64,000 nucleotides of DNA from an uncultured Prevotella sp. (GTDB lineage Bacteria > Bacteroidota > Bacteroidia > Bacteroidales > Bacteroidaceae), in NCBI GenBank assembly GCA_900540375.1, contig UQFS01000017.1:7989-71988 (forward strand), given 5' to 3'. Position numbers and translations under genes: made by a program. The notes beneath the pieces were generated by a model, which was not told the origin of the DNA, ran no database searches, and was given only the letters and a program-made list of their open reading frames with translations. Position 1 is the stretch's first letter. The number at the start of each line of letters is the position of its first letter. Shown one piece after another: positions 32,583 through 40,860 of the stretch.

Positions 32583-35500
32583 TTAGAACTCGAGGCGGAA
32601 GCCCACCTGTGCGTGCCAACGGCTGCCAGTATCGCTTGCCACGGGCTTGCTATTGGTGTTGAACTGGTAGACACCGACACCGTTCTCAATCTTTGTCAGC
32701 GTCAGCGGGCTGAGGTTGTAAGCATTGCTGTAGTGAGCACCCCAGTGCTTGTTGAGCATGTTGGCGAAGTTCATCACGTCGAAGGTGATTTGGAACTTAC
32801 CAACACCCTTGATATTGTAGATATTCTGAGCAAAGTGCAGGTTAACCTCGTTCTCCCACGGAGTAAGGTTTGAGTTACGCTTAGCATACTGTCCACGGTG
32901 GTCCTTGGCATAGTCATCATTCTCAATCCACTCTTCGAATGCCTGACGGCTCTGCTCAGCAGTCATGTTCTTTGTGCTTGCGAAGTTCATCTTTGCCAAC
33001 TCATCCTTCGTTGGAATATAAAGCAGGTTGTTACCGCGGAAACCATCGTTGTTATAGTCGGCCTTCTCGTTCATCGTCAGCGAGTAGCGGCCGCCACTGA
33101 AACCGTTGTAGTTAATGGCTACCTCAGTGTTCATCCAACCGTTCCAGTACTTAGGAGAGTTGTAAGACACCTGGATGCGAACTTGATGAGGAATGTCGAA
33201 CTTTGACCAGCTCATCTCGTTCTTGTCGTTGGTGTTGCGGCTGTAGTTGTACTTCCAGTTAGAGTAAGCAACAGAAGAAGTACCATCATTGACACTGTAA
33301 GAGTGGCCGAAGATGTAGCTTGCCATGACATCAAGACCGAAGTCGAAGGATTTCTCTGCTTTCACAGACACATTATAAGAATAGCCCTTATTGGTATTCT
33401 TCAGATTGATGATGCTGTAGTAAGGCAGGTTTTTCTCAATCTTGCTGTAAGAAGTGACGGCAGAAGCCTCTACACCGGGAACAGCATAGACCTTGTCGCC
33501 CTTGTCCTCATAGGAAAGGTTCTCAAAGAACACGTTGTTGAGATTCTTGGAGTACAAGCCCTCGAGAGTCATTTTCACGTCGCCGGGGAGCATCTGCTCC
33601 AGAGCGAGGTTGGCACGGAATACCTGTGGGAAGCGGAAATTCTTAGCCACCGTCACGATGTCTGGAGACAGGCCGGCAGATGAGGTCTTGGCTGCTGCCA
33701 TGGGATCCTTGGCATACTGACTAAGAGAAGGAGCCGTATTGTCCTTTGTATTGATAGTGGTACCCTTGGCCTCAATGCCATTATTGACGAAGGCGTTGGA
33801 GAGCCAAACGTATGGAGCACGGCCGGAGAAGATACCTACACCGCCACGGAGCAATGTACGATGGCTGGCATCCGTGTACCAGTTGAAACCTGCACGGGGA
33901 GATACGAGGAGCTTGGCACTTGGCATCTTGCCCACTTCAACACCGAGGTTATGCTCGGAAGCGAAGGTGTTGAAAGTGTCATTGGTTGTAGGAGAGTTCA
34001 ATGTAGCGTTGATGTCAAAGCGTACACCATAGGTGACATTGAGCAGTGGGGTGATATCCCACTTATCTTGTACATACAGGCCAAATAGCCCGAATTTCAT
34101 ATTCGGTGCCCACTTGGTGTCGCCACCCGTCAGTTCAGGGTCGGTATACTTATAAGTGAACTTGTAAGGAGTATCAGCAAGGAAGTTATCGAGGTCGCTA
34201 TAGTACCAAGCACCGTTTGCTCCTTGGATGAAGAGGTTCTTCATCTTATAGAACTCATTATGTGTACCGAAGGTGATAGTGTGGTCGCCTTTGTACCAAG
34301 AGAGGTTGTCCTCTGCTGTCCATATGTCCTGATTAAGGTAGTTGGCAGCACTGCTGAATTCAGTACCGATATTGACAGTATTCATAGAGGTACCGTCACC
34401 ACCGGCAACGCTGCCGATCTGAACACATGGACCCTGGTAGGCCACATCGCGGCTGTCACGGATGAAGCTTGCAGAAACTCGAGCCTCGTTGTAGAGAACA
34501 GGGCTGATGTGAGAGTTCAACTCAGCGACGAAAGAATTCGTCTTGTTGTTCATGCGGTAGCTGGAGTTGTTGAAAGTATAGGTGTTGTTGCTCAGTCCGT
34601 CTTTGTCGTCGTAGGAGTCGTTGTGCTGGTAGCGGAAAGCCAAATGGTTGTTCACGTCAATGTTCCAGTCCAAACGAGCCAGCAAGCCGAAGGACTTTGT
34701 GTCCTGCTCACCTTTTCCATAAGATTCCTGAAACCCTGTCAAATCGTTGAACTTGTCAGCAATCTGCTTCAGTGTGGCCTCAGTGACATACTTGTTGATA
34801 TATCCGGGATAGATCGTGGCGGGAGCCTCTGTCTTCTTATATTCTGCACTGGCAAAGAAGAAGAGCTTGTCTTTGATGATCGGACCACCGAAGGTCGCAC
34901 CATAGGTTTTGGTGGAGCGCTGCGAAAGCTTGTCCTCAGCATAATTCTGCAGACGGTTGTACTTGCAGTACATGTCCTGATTGGTGTAGTACATGTAAGC
35001 ACTGCCGTGGAACTGGTTGGTACCGCTCTTGGTAATGGCGTTAATGGCACCGCCAGTGAAACCGCTCTGACGGACATCAAACGGAGCAACGCTCACCTGC
35101 AACTCCTGGATAGCGTCCATGGAGATAGGATTGGCATTGGTCTGACCGCCATTGGTACCGCTGCCGGCGAGTCCGAAGACATCGTTGCTCACCGTACCGT
35201 CGATTTGGAAAGAGTTGTAGCGATTGTTGATACCAGAGATAGACACACCGCCTAAACGCGAATTGGAGACCAGTGGAGACAGCTTAGCCACATCGTAGAG
35301 GTTACGGCTGATGGTCGGCGTGTTCTCAATGCGCTGCTGATTGAAGTTAGCGGCAGCACCACCACTGTTGCGTCCACTCTTGCCAAGTACGGTGACCTCA
35401 CCAATTTGCTGAGCATCCTCCTTCATGTCGATGTTCAGCGTACGAGGCTGTCCCAGCGAAAGTTGGATGTTGTCAATGACCTCATCCTTGTAGCCGATGT

Positions 35501-35747
35501 AGTTGACGGTAACCTTGTAAGGACCGCCGACACGCATACCCTGGATGGTAAAGCGTCCGCTTTCGTTAGTAACTGCATTGTAACGAGTACCGGAAGGCTC
35601 GTGAATGGCGATGATTGTTGCGCCGATGACGTTTTCACCACCTGCCACCACTTTACCGTTGAGGCCAGAAGTGGTGATCTGTGCCATCATGGTTGATGAA
35701 ATCATCAACAGAAGCATGACGAGCATAAAATGCAATCTTCTTTGCAT
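32583..35747 (-). CDS. Oar-like TonB-dependent outer-membrane receptor
   Basis: A 1054-residue outer-membrane protein. Signal peptide at residues 1-22 (LHFMLVMLLLMISSTMMAQ), a carboxypeptidase-regulatory-like beta-sandwich (about 26-110, LNGKVVAGGENVIGATIIAI), a plug domain (about 120-250, with SNSRLGGVSISGINNRYNSF and IQELQVSVAPFDVRQSGFTG), then a long beta-barrel ending in a terminal Phe (HAQVGFRLEF). This matches the Oar subfamily rather than SusC, and no SusD partner is adjacent. The ligand is unknown. It is flanked by its own promoter and terminator, so it is probably monocistronic. Confidence 0.93.
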   Translation of the reverse strand: MQRRLHFMLVMLLLMISSTMMAQITTSGLNGKVVAGGENVIGATIIAIHEPSGTRYNAVTNESGRFTIQGMRVGGPYKVTVNYIGYKDEVIDNIQLSLGQPRTLNIDMKEDAQQIGEVTVLGKSGRNSGGAAANFNQQRIENTPTISRNLYDVAKLSPLVSNSRLGGVSISGINNRYNSFQIDGTVSNDVFGLAGSGTNGGQTNANPISMDAIQELQVSVAPFDVRQSGFTGGAINAITKSGTNQFHGSAYMYYTNQDMYCKYNRLQNYAEDKLSQRSTKTYGATFGGPIIKDKLFFFASAEYKKTEAPATIYPGYINKYVTEATLKQIADKFNDLTGFQESYGKGEQDTKSFGLLARLDWNIDVNNHLAFRYQHNDSYDDKDGLSNNTYTFNNSSYRMNNKTNSFVAELNSHISPVLYNEARVSASFIRDSRDVAYQGPCVQIGSVAGGDGTSMNTVNIGTEFSSAANYLNQDIWTAEDNLSWYKGDHTITFGTHNEFYKMKNLFIQGANGAWYYSDLDNFLADTPYKFTYKYTDPELTGGDTKWAPNMKFGLFGLYVQDKWDITPLLNVTYGVRFDINATLNSPTTNDTFNTFASEHNLGVEVGKMPSAKLLVSPRAGFNWYTDASHRTLLRGGVGIFSGRAPYVWLSNAFVNNGIEAKGTTINTKDNTAPSLSQYAKDPMAAAKTSSAGLSPDIVTVAKNFRFPQVFRANLALEQMLPGDVKMTLEGLYSKNLNNVFFENLSYEDKGDKVYAVPGVEASAVTSYSKIEKNLPYYSIINLKNTNKGYSYNVSVKAEKSFDFGLDVMASYIFGHSYSVNDGTSSVAYSNWKYNYSRNTNDKNEMSWSKFDIPHQVRIQVSYNSPKYWNGWMNTEVAINYNGFSGGRYSLTMNEKADYNNDGFRGNNLLYIPTKDELAKMNFASTKNMTAEQSRQAFEEWIENDDYAKDHRGQYAKRNSNLTPWENEVNLHFAQNIYNIKGVGKFQITFDVMNFANMLNKHWGAHYSNAYNLSPLTLTKIENGVGVYQFNTNSKPVASDTGSRWHAQVGFRLEF

Positions 35748-35807
35748 ACCTTTAATAATGAATAATTAATACCTGAGGGCTAAAGCCCCTGCTTAACGAA
35801 TTCACTG

Positions 35808-35815
35808 CAAAATTA
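35808..35815 (-). promoter_or_regulatory. Promoter -7 box for the Oar-like receptor
   Basis: Minus-strand TAATTTTG, 61 bases upstream of the start codon. A GGGC-TAAA-GCCC hairpin lies in the leader. A second TTTG is 25 bases upstream, further than usual. The rest of the 299-base gap (35748-36046) is AT-rich and otherwise empty. Confidence 0.5.
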
Positions 35816-35981
35816 AACAAAATTTTCCATAATACTGTTGCAAAGTCACTACAATTTTTTATTTTCAACGCAAAATTGGCAAATTAAGGTAATATTTAGG
35901 TTGAAGATAATGAATAACAAAAGCAGCGGGGCTGTTACACAACGTTTTTTTGCACAAAAAAGTCTTTTTCTGAAGGAAAAG

Positions 35982-36012
35982 TTTCATAGTTATGCTTTTT
36001 TTGTTAACTTTG
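35982..36012 (+). promoter_or_regulatory. Promoter for the cupin gene
   Basis: TTTC (35982-35985), 19-base spacer, TAACTTTG (36005-36012), 35 bases before the ATG. Confidence 0.6.
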
Positions 36013-36046
36013 TGACTAGATATAGATTTAAAAACAGAAAAGCATT

Positions 36047-36370
36047 ATGATTATCGATTTCGACAAGATACCCGAAGTACATATCGATGGCTTCAAAGGT
36101 GGAAAAGGAAGACTCGACACACGCAACTACGACGATGGTAAGGCAAAGATCATGTATTCCACGCTTCGCCCGGGCGCATCCTCGGGATCGCATGTCCATG
36201 AAGGCAACTGTGAGATTGTCTTCGTCATCAGCGGTATTGCTACTTTCCACTACGATGATCAGGTGGAAGAGTGCCGTGCCGGTCAGTGCCACTATTGCCC
36301 CGAGGGACATAGTCACTACATGGAGAACCTGACCGACCATGACCTGGTCTACTTTGCCGTGGTGAAATAG
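36047..36370 (+). CDS. Small cupin-domain protein
   Basis: A 107-residue single-domain cupin. The metal-binding motif 1 is visible as GSHVHEGNCEIVFVISG (His-x-His...Glu, about residues 47-63) and motif 2 as AGQCHYCPEGHSHYMEN (about 77-93), so it probably binds a divalent metal. Function is unassigned: such proteins can be isomerases, dioxygenases or sensors. It has its own promoter. The last 131 bases overlap the antisense 3' end of the small membrane protein gene on the other strand. Confidence 0.9.
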   Translation: MIIDFDKIPEVHIDGFKGGKGRLDTRNYDDGKAKIMYSTLRPGASSGSHVHEGNCEIVFVISGIATFHYDDQVEECRAGQCHYCPEGHSHYMENLTDHDLVYFAVVK

Positions 36371-36521
36371 TTCGTTTGCCATTTCCGTATTTGTTGCAGA
36401 CATCCTTCAGCTGACAGCCGTAGCAGCGGCCGTGGGCATGGCGGAAGGCATAGACGATGCGGTAAGTGACATAGGCGACGCACAAGGCGACGACGCACAG
36501 TACAATGATGTGTTGTGTCAT
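36240..36521 (-). CDS. FeoB-associated-like Cys-rich small membrane protein, C-terminally extended
   Basis: The first 50 residues are a recognisable small protein: a membrane helix (IIVLCVVALCVAYVTYRIVY, residues 5-24) and a cysteine cluster CYGCQLKDVC (C33, C36, C42), the pattern of FeoB-associated Cys-rich membrane proteins, which normally end soon after. Here no stop follows, and the frame runs on for about 43 residues (Arg/Ser/Gly-rich) antisense to the cupin gene. The tail looks like non-selected sequence, so a stop codon was probably lost. No FeoB gene is near, so a role in ferrous-iron uptake is doubtful. It is divergent from the GDP-mannose pyrophosphorylase gene. Confidence 0.6.
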   Translation of the reverse strand: MTQHIIVLCVVALCVAYVTYRIVYAFRHAHGRCYGCQLKDVCNKYGNGKRTISPRQSRPGHGRSGSPCSDYVPRGNSGTDRHGTLPPDHRSGK

Positions 36522-36588
36522 GGATCAATCTTTTTCTTTTAGTGATACCTTATTATATATATAACGCATAGACAAACCATTTCAATAT

Positions 36589-37653
36589 ATGGCTCAACAA
36601 AATAATCATCTTGTCATCATGGCAGGCGGCATCGGCAGCCGTTTCTGGCCGATGAGTACTGAGGAGCGACCCAAGCAGTTCATCGATGTGTTAGGAGTGG
36701 GTCACACGCTGATACAGATGACATTAGACCGCTTCCGGGGGGTATGCCCGATGGAGAACGTATGGGTCGTCACCAACGAACGTTACGCCGACTTGGTTCA
36801 CGAGCAGCTGCCCGATGTGCCCGTTGATCATATCCTGCAAGAACCGTGCCGCAGAAACACGGCGCCCTGCATCGCCTACGTCAGCTGGCGCATCAAGATG
36901 ACAGACCCGAAGGCCAATGTCGTCGTCTCGCCATCAGACCATATTGTCACCAACGTCGACGAGTTCCGTCGTGTCATCACCTCCTGTTTGAAGTTCGCTG
37001 GTGAGACCGACGCTGTACTCACCTTGGGCATGAAGCCGACACGTCCGGAGACGGGCTACGGCTATATTCAGGCAGACCTCACCTCCAACTCGCCGCGCAA
37101 CCGCGAGATCTACCGTGTGGACCAGTTCAAGGAGAAGCCTGATCTGGAGACTGCTAAGCACTATATCAGTGAGCATAACTTTTTCTGGAATGCCGGTATC
37201 TTTGTCTGGAGCGTGGAGACCATCGTCAATGCCCTGCGTGTGTATGCACCGCGTATCAACAATATCTTTGAGCGCATGCAGAATGTCATGGGCACGCCAC
37301 AAGAGCAAGAGACGATTAATAAGGTGTATCCCGACTGCGACAATATCTCCATTGACTATGCCGTGATGGAGAATGCCGAGGAGATCTTTGTCTTCCCGGC
37401 AGACTTCGGTTGGAGCGACCTCGGCACATGGGGTTCACTGCTGCTGCAAAGCCAGCGCGATATGTACGGCAACGGACTCATTGGCAAGAACATCCACACC
37501 TTTGAGTGCCGCAATTGCATTGTACACACTACCCAGGAGAAGAAGGTGATCCTGCAAGGCCTCGACGGATATATCGTAGCTGAGCACGACGACACCTTGC
37601 TGATCTGTAAGCTCTCGGAAGAGCAGCGCATCAAGCAGTTCCAAAACAATTAA
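36589..37653 (+). CDS. manC: Mannose-1-phosphate guanylyltransferase
   Basis: Makes GDP-mannose from mannose-1-phosphate and GTP, a precursor for surface polysaccharide and GDP-fucose. It has 354 aa with the nucleotidyltransferase signature MAGGIGSRFWPMSTEERPKQ (residues 11-30), the substrate site PSDHIV, FKEKPDLETAKHYI and FFWNAGIFVWSV, and a short C-terminal beta-helix region. It lacks the fused isomerase domain of bifunctional enzymes. It is separate from the polysaccharide locus and is followed 44 bases later by ispE. Confidence 0.95.
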   Translation: MAQQNNHLVIMAGGIGSRFWPMSTEERPKQFIDVLGVGHTLIQMTLDRFRGVCPMENVWVVTNERYADLVHEQLPDVPVDHILQEPCRRNTAPCIAYVSWRIKMTDPKANVVVSPSDHIVTNVDEFRRVITSCLKFAGETDAVLTLGMKPTRPETGYGYIQADLTSNSPRNREIYRVDQFKEKPDLETAKHYISEHNFFWNAGIFVWSVETIVNALRVYAPRINNIFERMQNVMGTPQEQETINKVYPDCDNISIDYAVMENAEEIFVFPADFGWSDLGTWGSLLLQSQRDMYGNGLIGKNIHTFECRNCIVHTTQEKKVILQGLDGYIVAEHDDTLLICKLSEEQRIKQFQNN

Positions 37654-37697
37654 TCGGTTGTGCCCTTTACCAAAGATAACTTTAAACACATCATACT

Positions 37698-38537
37698 ATG
37701 CTGACCTTTCCTTGTGCCAAGATCAATCTTGGATTGAATATTGTCGCTGAGCGCCCAGATGGCTGTCACGACATACAGACGGTGTTTTATCCCATCCCGC
37801 TCACCGATGCCTTGGAGATCAAACACATGGATCCGGCTTTCCCCTCAGATCATCCTTGTGATCTGAAGGTCACAGGCAATGCCGTAGACTGTGATGAGCG
37901 CAGCAACCTTGTGGTGAAGGCCTACGACCTCCTTGCTGCTGATTTTGAGTTGCCGCCGATCCATGCACATCTCTTCAAGCGCATCCCCTCGCAGGCGGGA
38001 CTGGGAGGCGGCAGTTCTGATGGTGCCTTCATGATTCGCCTGCTCGACGAGCGTTTCCGGCTGAACATCGGCATTGCCGAGATGGAGCGCTATGCGGCTA
38101 AGTTGGGTTCCGACTGTGCGTTCTTCATCACCGCCGAACCGTCGTATGCCACCGGGCGTGGTGAGATCCTTGAGCCGGCTGATGGTCCCAAGGGCAATCT
38201 CCACGGCTATTCGATTGTAGTGGTGAAGCCCGACGTGGCAGTGTCTACACGTGATGCCTATGCGCAGATCGTCTGTCACATGCCCCGCAAGTCGTGCCGC
38301 GACATCGTACGTCAACCGATTGCCGCCTGGCGCGATGAGCTGACCAACGATTTCGAAGGCCCGGTCTTCAAGGCACATCCCGAGTTGGTACGTATCAAGC
38401 AGAGCCTCTACGACATGGGTGCGCTCTATGCTCAGATGAGCGGTAGTGGCAGTGCCCTCTATGGCATCTTTCGTGAGATACCGCAAGGAGTGGAGGATTG
38501 GTTCAAAGGTTGCTTCGTGGCGTCAGCAGCGCTGTAG
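37698..38537 (+). CDS. ispE: 4-diphosphocytidyl-2-C-methyl-D-erythritol kinase
   Basis: GHMP-family kinase (279 aa) of the non-mevalonate isoprenoid pathway. Visible motifs: FPCAKINLGLNIVAERPDGC-like N-terminus (PCAKINLGL), the ATP-binding glycine loop SQAGLGGGSSDGAF (about residues 97-110), LGSDCAFFI, and the C-terminal MSGSGSALYGIF motif III. It is located after manC on the same strand and may share its transcript (a TAACTTTA -7-like box lies at the junction). A hairpin-plus-T structure follows at 38598. Confidence 0.96.
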   Translation: MLTFPCAKINLGLNIVAERPDGCHDIQTVFYPIPLTDALEIKHMDPAFPSDHPCDLKVTGNAVDCDERSNLVVKAYDLLAADFELPPIHAHLFKRIPSQAGLGGGSSDGAFMIRLLDERFRLNIGIAEMERYAAKLGSDCAFFITAEPSYATGRGEILEPADGPKGNLHGYSIVVVKPDVAVSTRDAYAQIVCHMPRKSCRDIVRQPIAAWRDELTNDFEGPVFKAHPELVRIKQSLYDMGALYAQMSGSGSALYGIFREIPQGVEDWFKGCFVASAAL

Positions 38538-38597
38538 ACAGAACGGGAGTTAATTACCGTCAAATAGGGTAAAGAGTCCCTGAAAGGAATATGCTAT

Positions 38598-38624
38598 ATT
38601 ATATTCCCGGCAATATAATCTTTT
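38598..38624 (+). terminator. Probable terminator after ispE
   Basis: Eight-bp stem ATTATATT / AATATAAT with loop CCCGGC, then CTTTT. It overlaps the last codons of the convergent Nudix gene; AT-rich, so moderate strength. Confidence 0.5.
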
Positions 38625-39111
38625 GATACTCGTTCTCGAAGTTCGGCGTGAACACACCTTTACCTATGTTGTCCTTGATCTCTGCAGGACTCCAGAAACG
38701 GCCACCGGCGAGTTCGTCTTTGCTGGGACATACCTTGCCGTCGTAGACTGTGGTGAAGACCCATACCAGTTCCTTCTCACGCTGACTCTCAAAGACATAG
38801 TGCTTGATGAAGCATGGCGTGTAGTCGGTGATGCCAAGCTCCTCACTCACCTCGCGGTACAGTGCCTGTTCGACCGTCTCGCCGTAGTCGACATGACCGC
38901 CGCATGCCGTGTCCCATTTGTCGGGCTGGATATCTTTCCAGTGCGGACGCTGCTGCAGGTAGAGGCCGCCACAGCTGTTGAACACATGCAGGTGCACTAC
39001 CGGATGGAGCACCTTACTGCCGTCGTGGGCTTTTCCGCGTGAGATTTTGCCGAGCACGCGGCCGTCTTCATCGACGACGGGAAAGAGTTCTTCTTTGTTA
39101 TCCATATTCAT
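38599..39111 (-). CDS. Nudix hydrolase (YfcD/IDI-like)
   Basis: A 170-residue Nudix protein. The Nudix box G-x5-E-x7-REVSEELG is complete (GGHVDYGETVEQALYREVSE, about residues 70-90). The N-terminal VVDEDGRVLGKISRGKAHDG and HPVVHLHVFNSCGGLYLQQR resemble the isopentenyl-diphosphate-isomerase-like YfcD group, of unknown substrate. True isomerase activity is uncertain although ispE is the convergent neighbour. ATG 39111 gives MNMDNKEE; ATG 39105 is an alternative start. Confidence 0.9.
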   Translation of the reverse strand: MNMDNKEELFPVVDEDGRVLGKISRGKAHDGSKVLHPVVHLHVFNSCGGLYLQQRPHWKDIQPDKWDTACGGHVDYGETVEQALYREVSEELGITDYTPCFIKHYVFESQREKELVWVFTTVYDGKVCPSKDELAGGRFWSPAEIKDNIGKGVFTPNFENEYQKIILPGI

Positions 39112-39145
39112 TCCGAGTCTGTTTAGCTTTTATTTTCCGTTTTAT

Positions 39146-39176
39146 TTTGTTATCTCAAATCTTCTTGCTATCTTTA
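39146..39176 (+). promoter_or_regulatory. Promoter for the HD-domain gene
   Basis: TTTG (39146-39149), 19-base spacer, TATCTTTA (39169-39176), 34 bases before the ATG. Confidence 0.6.
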
Positions 39177-39210
39177 CAGAAGAAAGAGAAAGATAAATGA
39201 ATCATATCCT

Positions 39211-39846
39211 ATGGAAGTAAATCTCGACTTGATGTCTTTTATCGAAACGAGCATTCTGCCTCGCTACACAGCCTTTGGCCGCTCCCATGACCTGAGTCAT
39301 GTGCAGCGTGTCATCGCCAATTCGCTGGAGCTGGCGCGCCGCACGGGGGCGGATATTAATATGGTGTATACTGTGGCAGCTTACCATGACCTTGGCATGA
39401 GCGGTCCGCGTGCCATCCACCATATCACAGGCGGAAAGATTCTTGCAGCGGATGCCCGGCTGAGGAAATGGTTCTCGCCCGGGCAGATCACCATCATGAA
39501 GGAAGCAGTAGAGGATCATCGCGCTTCAGCTTCACACGAACCGCGGAGCATCTACGGCAAGATCGTCGCTGAGGCTGACCGCGACCTCGATCCAAAGGTG
39601 GTATTTCGTCGTGCCGTGGAGTTCGGTTTGGAGCGTGATCCCGACAAGGACCGTGAGTGGCAGTGGCAGCGTTTCGACCGCCATATGGAGGAGAAGTACA
39701 GCGCCCGAGGCTATATCCGTCTTTGGATTCCCAACTCGCCCAATGAGGAAAAACTCAAACAGGTACGCGACATCATCGCTGACAAGGTTCGCCTACGCGA
39801 GGCCTTCAATCGTCTGTTTGATGAGGAGAGCTCGTCAAGGCGTTGA
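39211..39846 (+). CDS. HD-domain phosphohydrolase
   Basis: A 211-residue protein with the HD superfamily metal residues: HDLSHVQRV (first His, about residue 26), AAYHDLGM (HD pair, about 57-59) and an AEADRDLDP segment with the distal Asp. This predicts metal-dependent hydrolysis of a phosphorylated small molecule; the substrate is not known. The C-terminal half is helical and charged. Its last 41 bases overlap the 3' end of the convergent GT2 gene. Confidence 0.9.
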   Translation: MEVNLDLMSFIETSILPRYTAFGRSHDLSHVQRVIANSLELARRTGADINMVYTVAAYHDLGMSGPRAIHHITGGKILAADARLRKWFSPGQITIMKEAVEDHRASASHEPRSIYGKIVAEADRDLDPKVVFRRAVEFGLERDPDKDREWQWQRFDRHMEEKYSARGYIRLWIPNSPNEEKLKQVRDIIADKVRLREAFNRLFDEESSSRR

Positions 39847-40846
39847 ATGTCTTCTTCCCTTTGACATAGTATTGCCAGATAACACTAAAAGGAAGCTGCT
39901 CAGGTACCGTTTTGAGTTTCCTGCTCTTCTTGATGGCATCGCGGTCAGCGTCGAAGTCGTGTCGCCATTTATAGAAAGCACGCCGCGCCCGCAGAATAGC
40001 GATGAAGTCATGCCAGTTGCGGTTGACGATCAGCGTTTCCAGTGCGGCGATGTGGTCGAGCAGCCAGCGCATGTGCATCACGGGGCGGAGCTCCTCGTCG
40101 GACAGGTTTTTATAGAGCATCGTCAGGTTGTTGCGGAAGTTGAGGAAAGTCTTCATCGGGTTGCCCTGCGGCAGTGTGCCACCGCCAACATGGTATACTT
40201 CGCTTTCTGGAATGCATACCACGCGCCGTCCACACAGTCGCAGTCGCCAGCAGAGGTCTATCTCCTCGTTGTGGGCAAAGAAGCGGGCGTCGAGTGCTCC
40301 TGCCTCCCAATAGTCTTTGGCACGGATCATCAGACAGGCTCCCGTAGCCCACAGCACATCCATCTTATAGTCATACTGTCCATTGTCACGCTCCACGGTG
40401 TCGAAGACCCGGCCGCGGCACAGCGGATAGCCGAAGCGGTCGAGGAAGCCGCCGGAGGCACCGGCATACTCAAAGCTGTCTTTGTCGGCTTCACTGAGCA
40501 ACTTAGGCTGGCAGGCCGCCACGTCGTCGTGGGTGTCCATATACTCTTGCAGGGGCGTGAGCCAGTGGTGCGTCACCTCCACGTCGGAGTTGAGCAGCAC
40601 ATAGTAGTCGGCCTCTATCTGCCGCAGCGCACGGTTGTAGCCGTCGGCAAAGCCATAGTTGCGGTCGAGCACAAGTGTCTTCACTTCCGGGAACTTCTGC
40701 GCGAGCATCTCCATTGAGCCGTCGGTGGAGGCATTGTCAGCCACCCATACCTCAGCGTCGTCGCGTGAGTATTTCAGCACGGTGGGCAGGAAGCGTTCCA
40801 TCATCTTCCGTCCGTTCCAGTTCAATATGACGATAGCTGTCTTCAT
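39806..40846 (-). CDS. Family 2 glycosyltransferase (rhamnosyltransferase-like)
   Basis: A 346-residue GT-A enzyme. TAIVILNWNGRKMMERFLP, VWVADNASTDGS (about residues 34-45), LNSDVEV (metal-binding DxD-equivalent), TGACLMIRAKDYWEAGALD and FFAHNEEIDLCWRLRLCG are the hallmarks of the WcaA/rhamnosyltransferase-like GT2 group. It likely works on a cell-surface glycan outside the locus at the window start. It follows mtaB by 14 bases on the same strand, so they are probably co-transcribed, and overlaps the HD gene convergently by 41 bases. Confidence 0.93.
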   Translation of the reverse strand: MKTAIVILNWNGRKMMERFLPTVLKYSRDDAEVWVADNASTDGSMEMLAQKFPEVKTLVLDRNYGFADGYNRALRQIEADYYVLLNSDVEVTHHWLTPLQEYMDTHDDVAACQPKLLSEADKDSFEYAGASGGFLDRFGYPLCRGRVFDTVERDNGQYDYKMDVLWATGACLMIRAKDYWEAGALDARFFAHNEEIDLCWRLRLCGRRVVCIPESEVYHVGGGTLPQGNPMKTFLNFRNNLTMLYKNLSDEELRPVMHMRWLLDHIAALETLIVNRNWHDFIAILRARRAFYKWRHDFDADRDAIKKSRKLKTVPEQLPFSVIWQYYVKGKKTFNALTSSPHQTDD

Positions 40847-40860
40847 CGTTTTTCCTGTTT

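Noticed and set aside
34224..35255. 343-codon + strand frame antisense to the Oar-like receptor
   Set aside because: Shadow frame; composition is Val/Thr-rich without motifs, while the minus strand encodes a complete outer-membrane receptor with signal peptide and terminal Phe.
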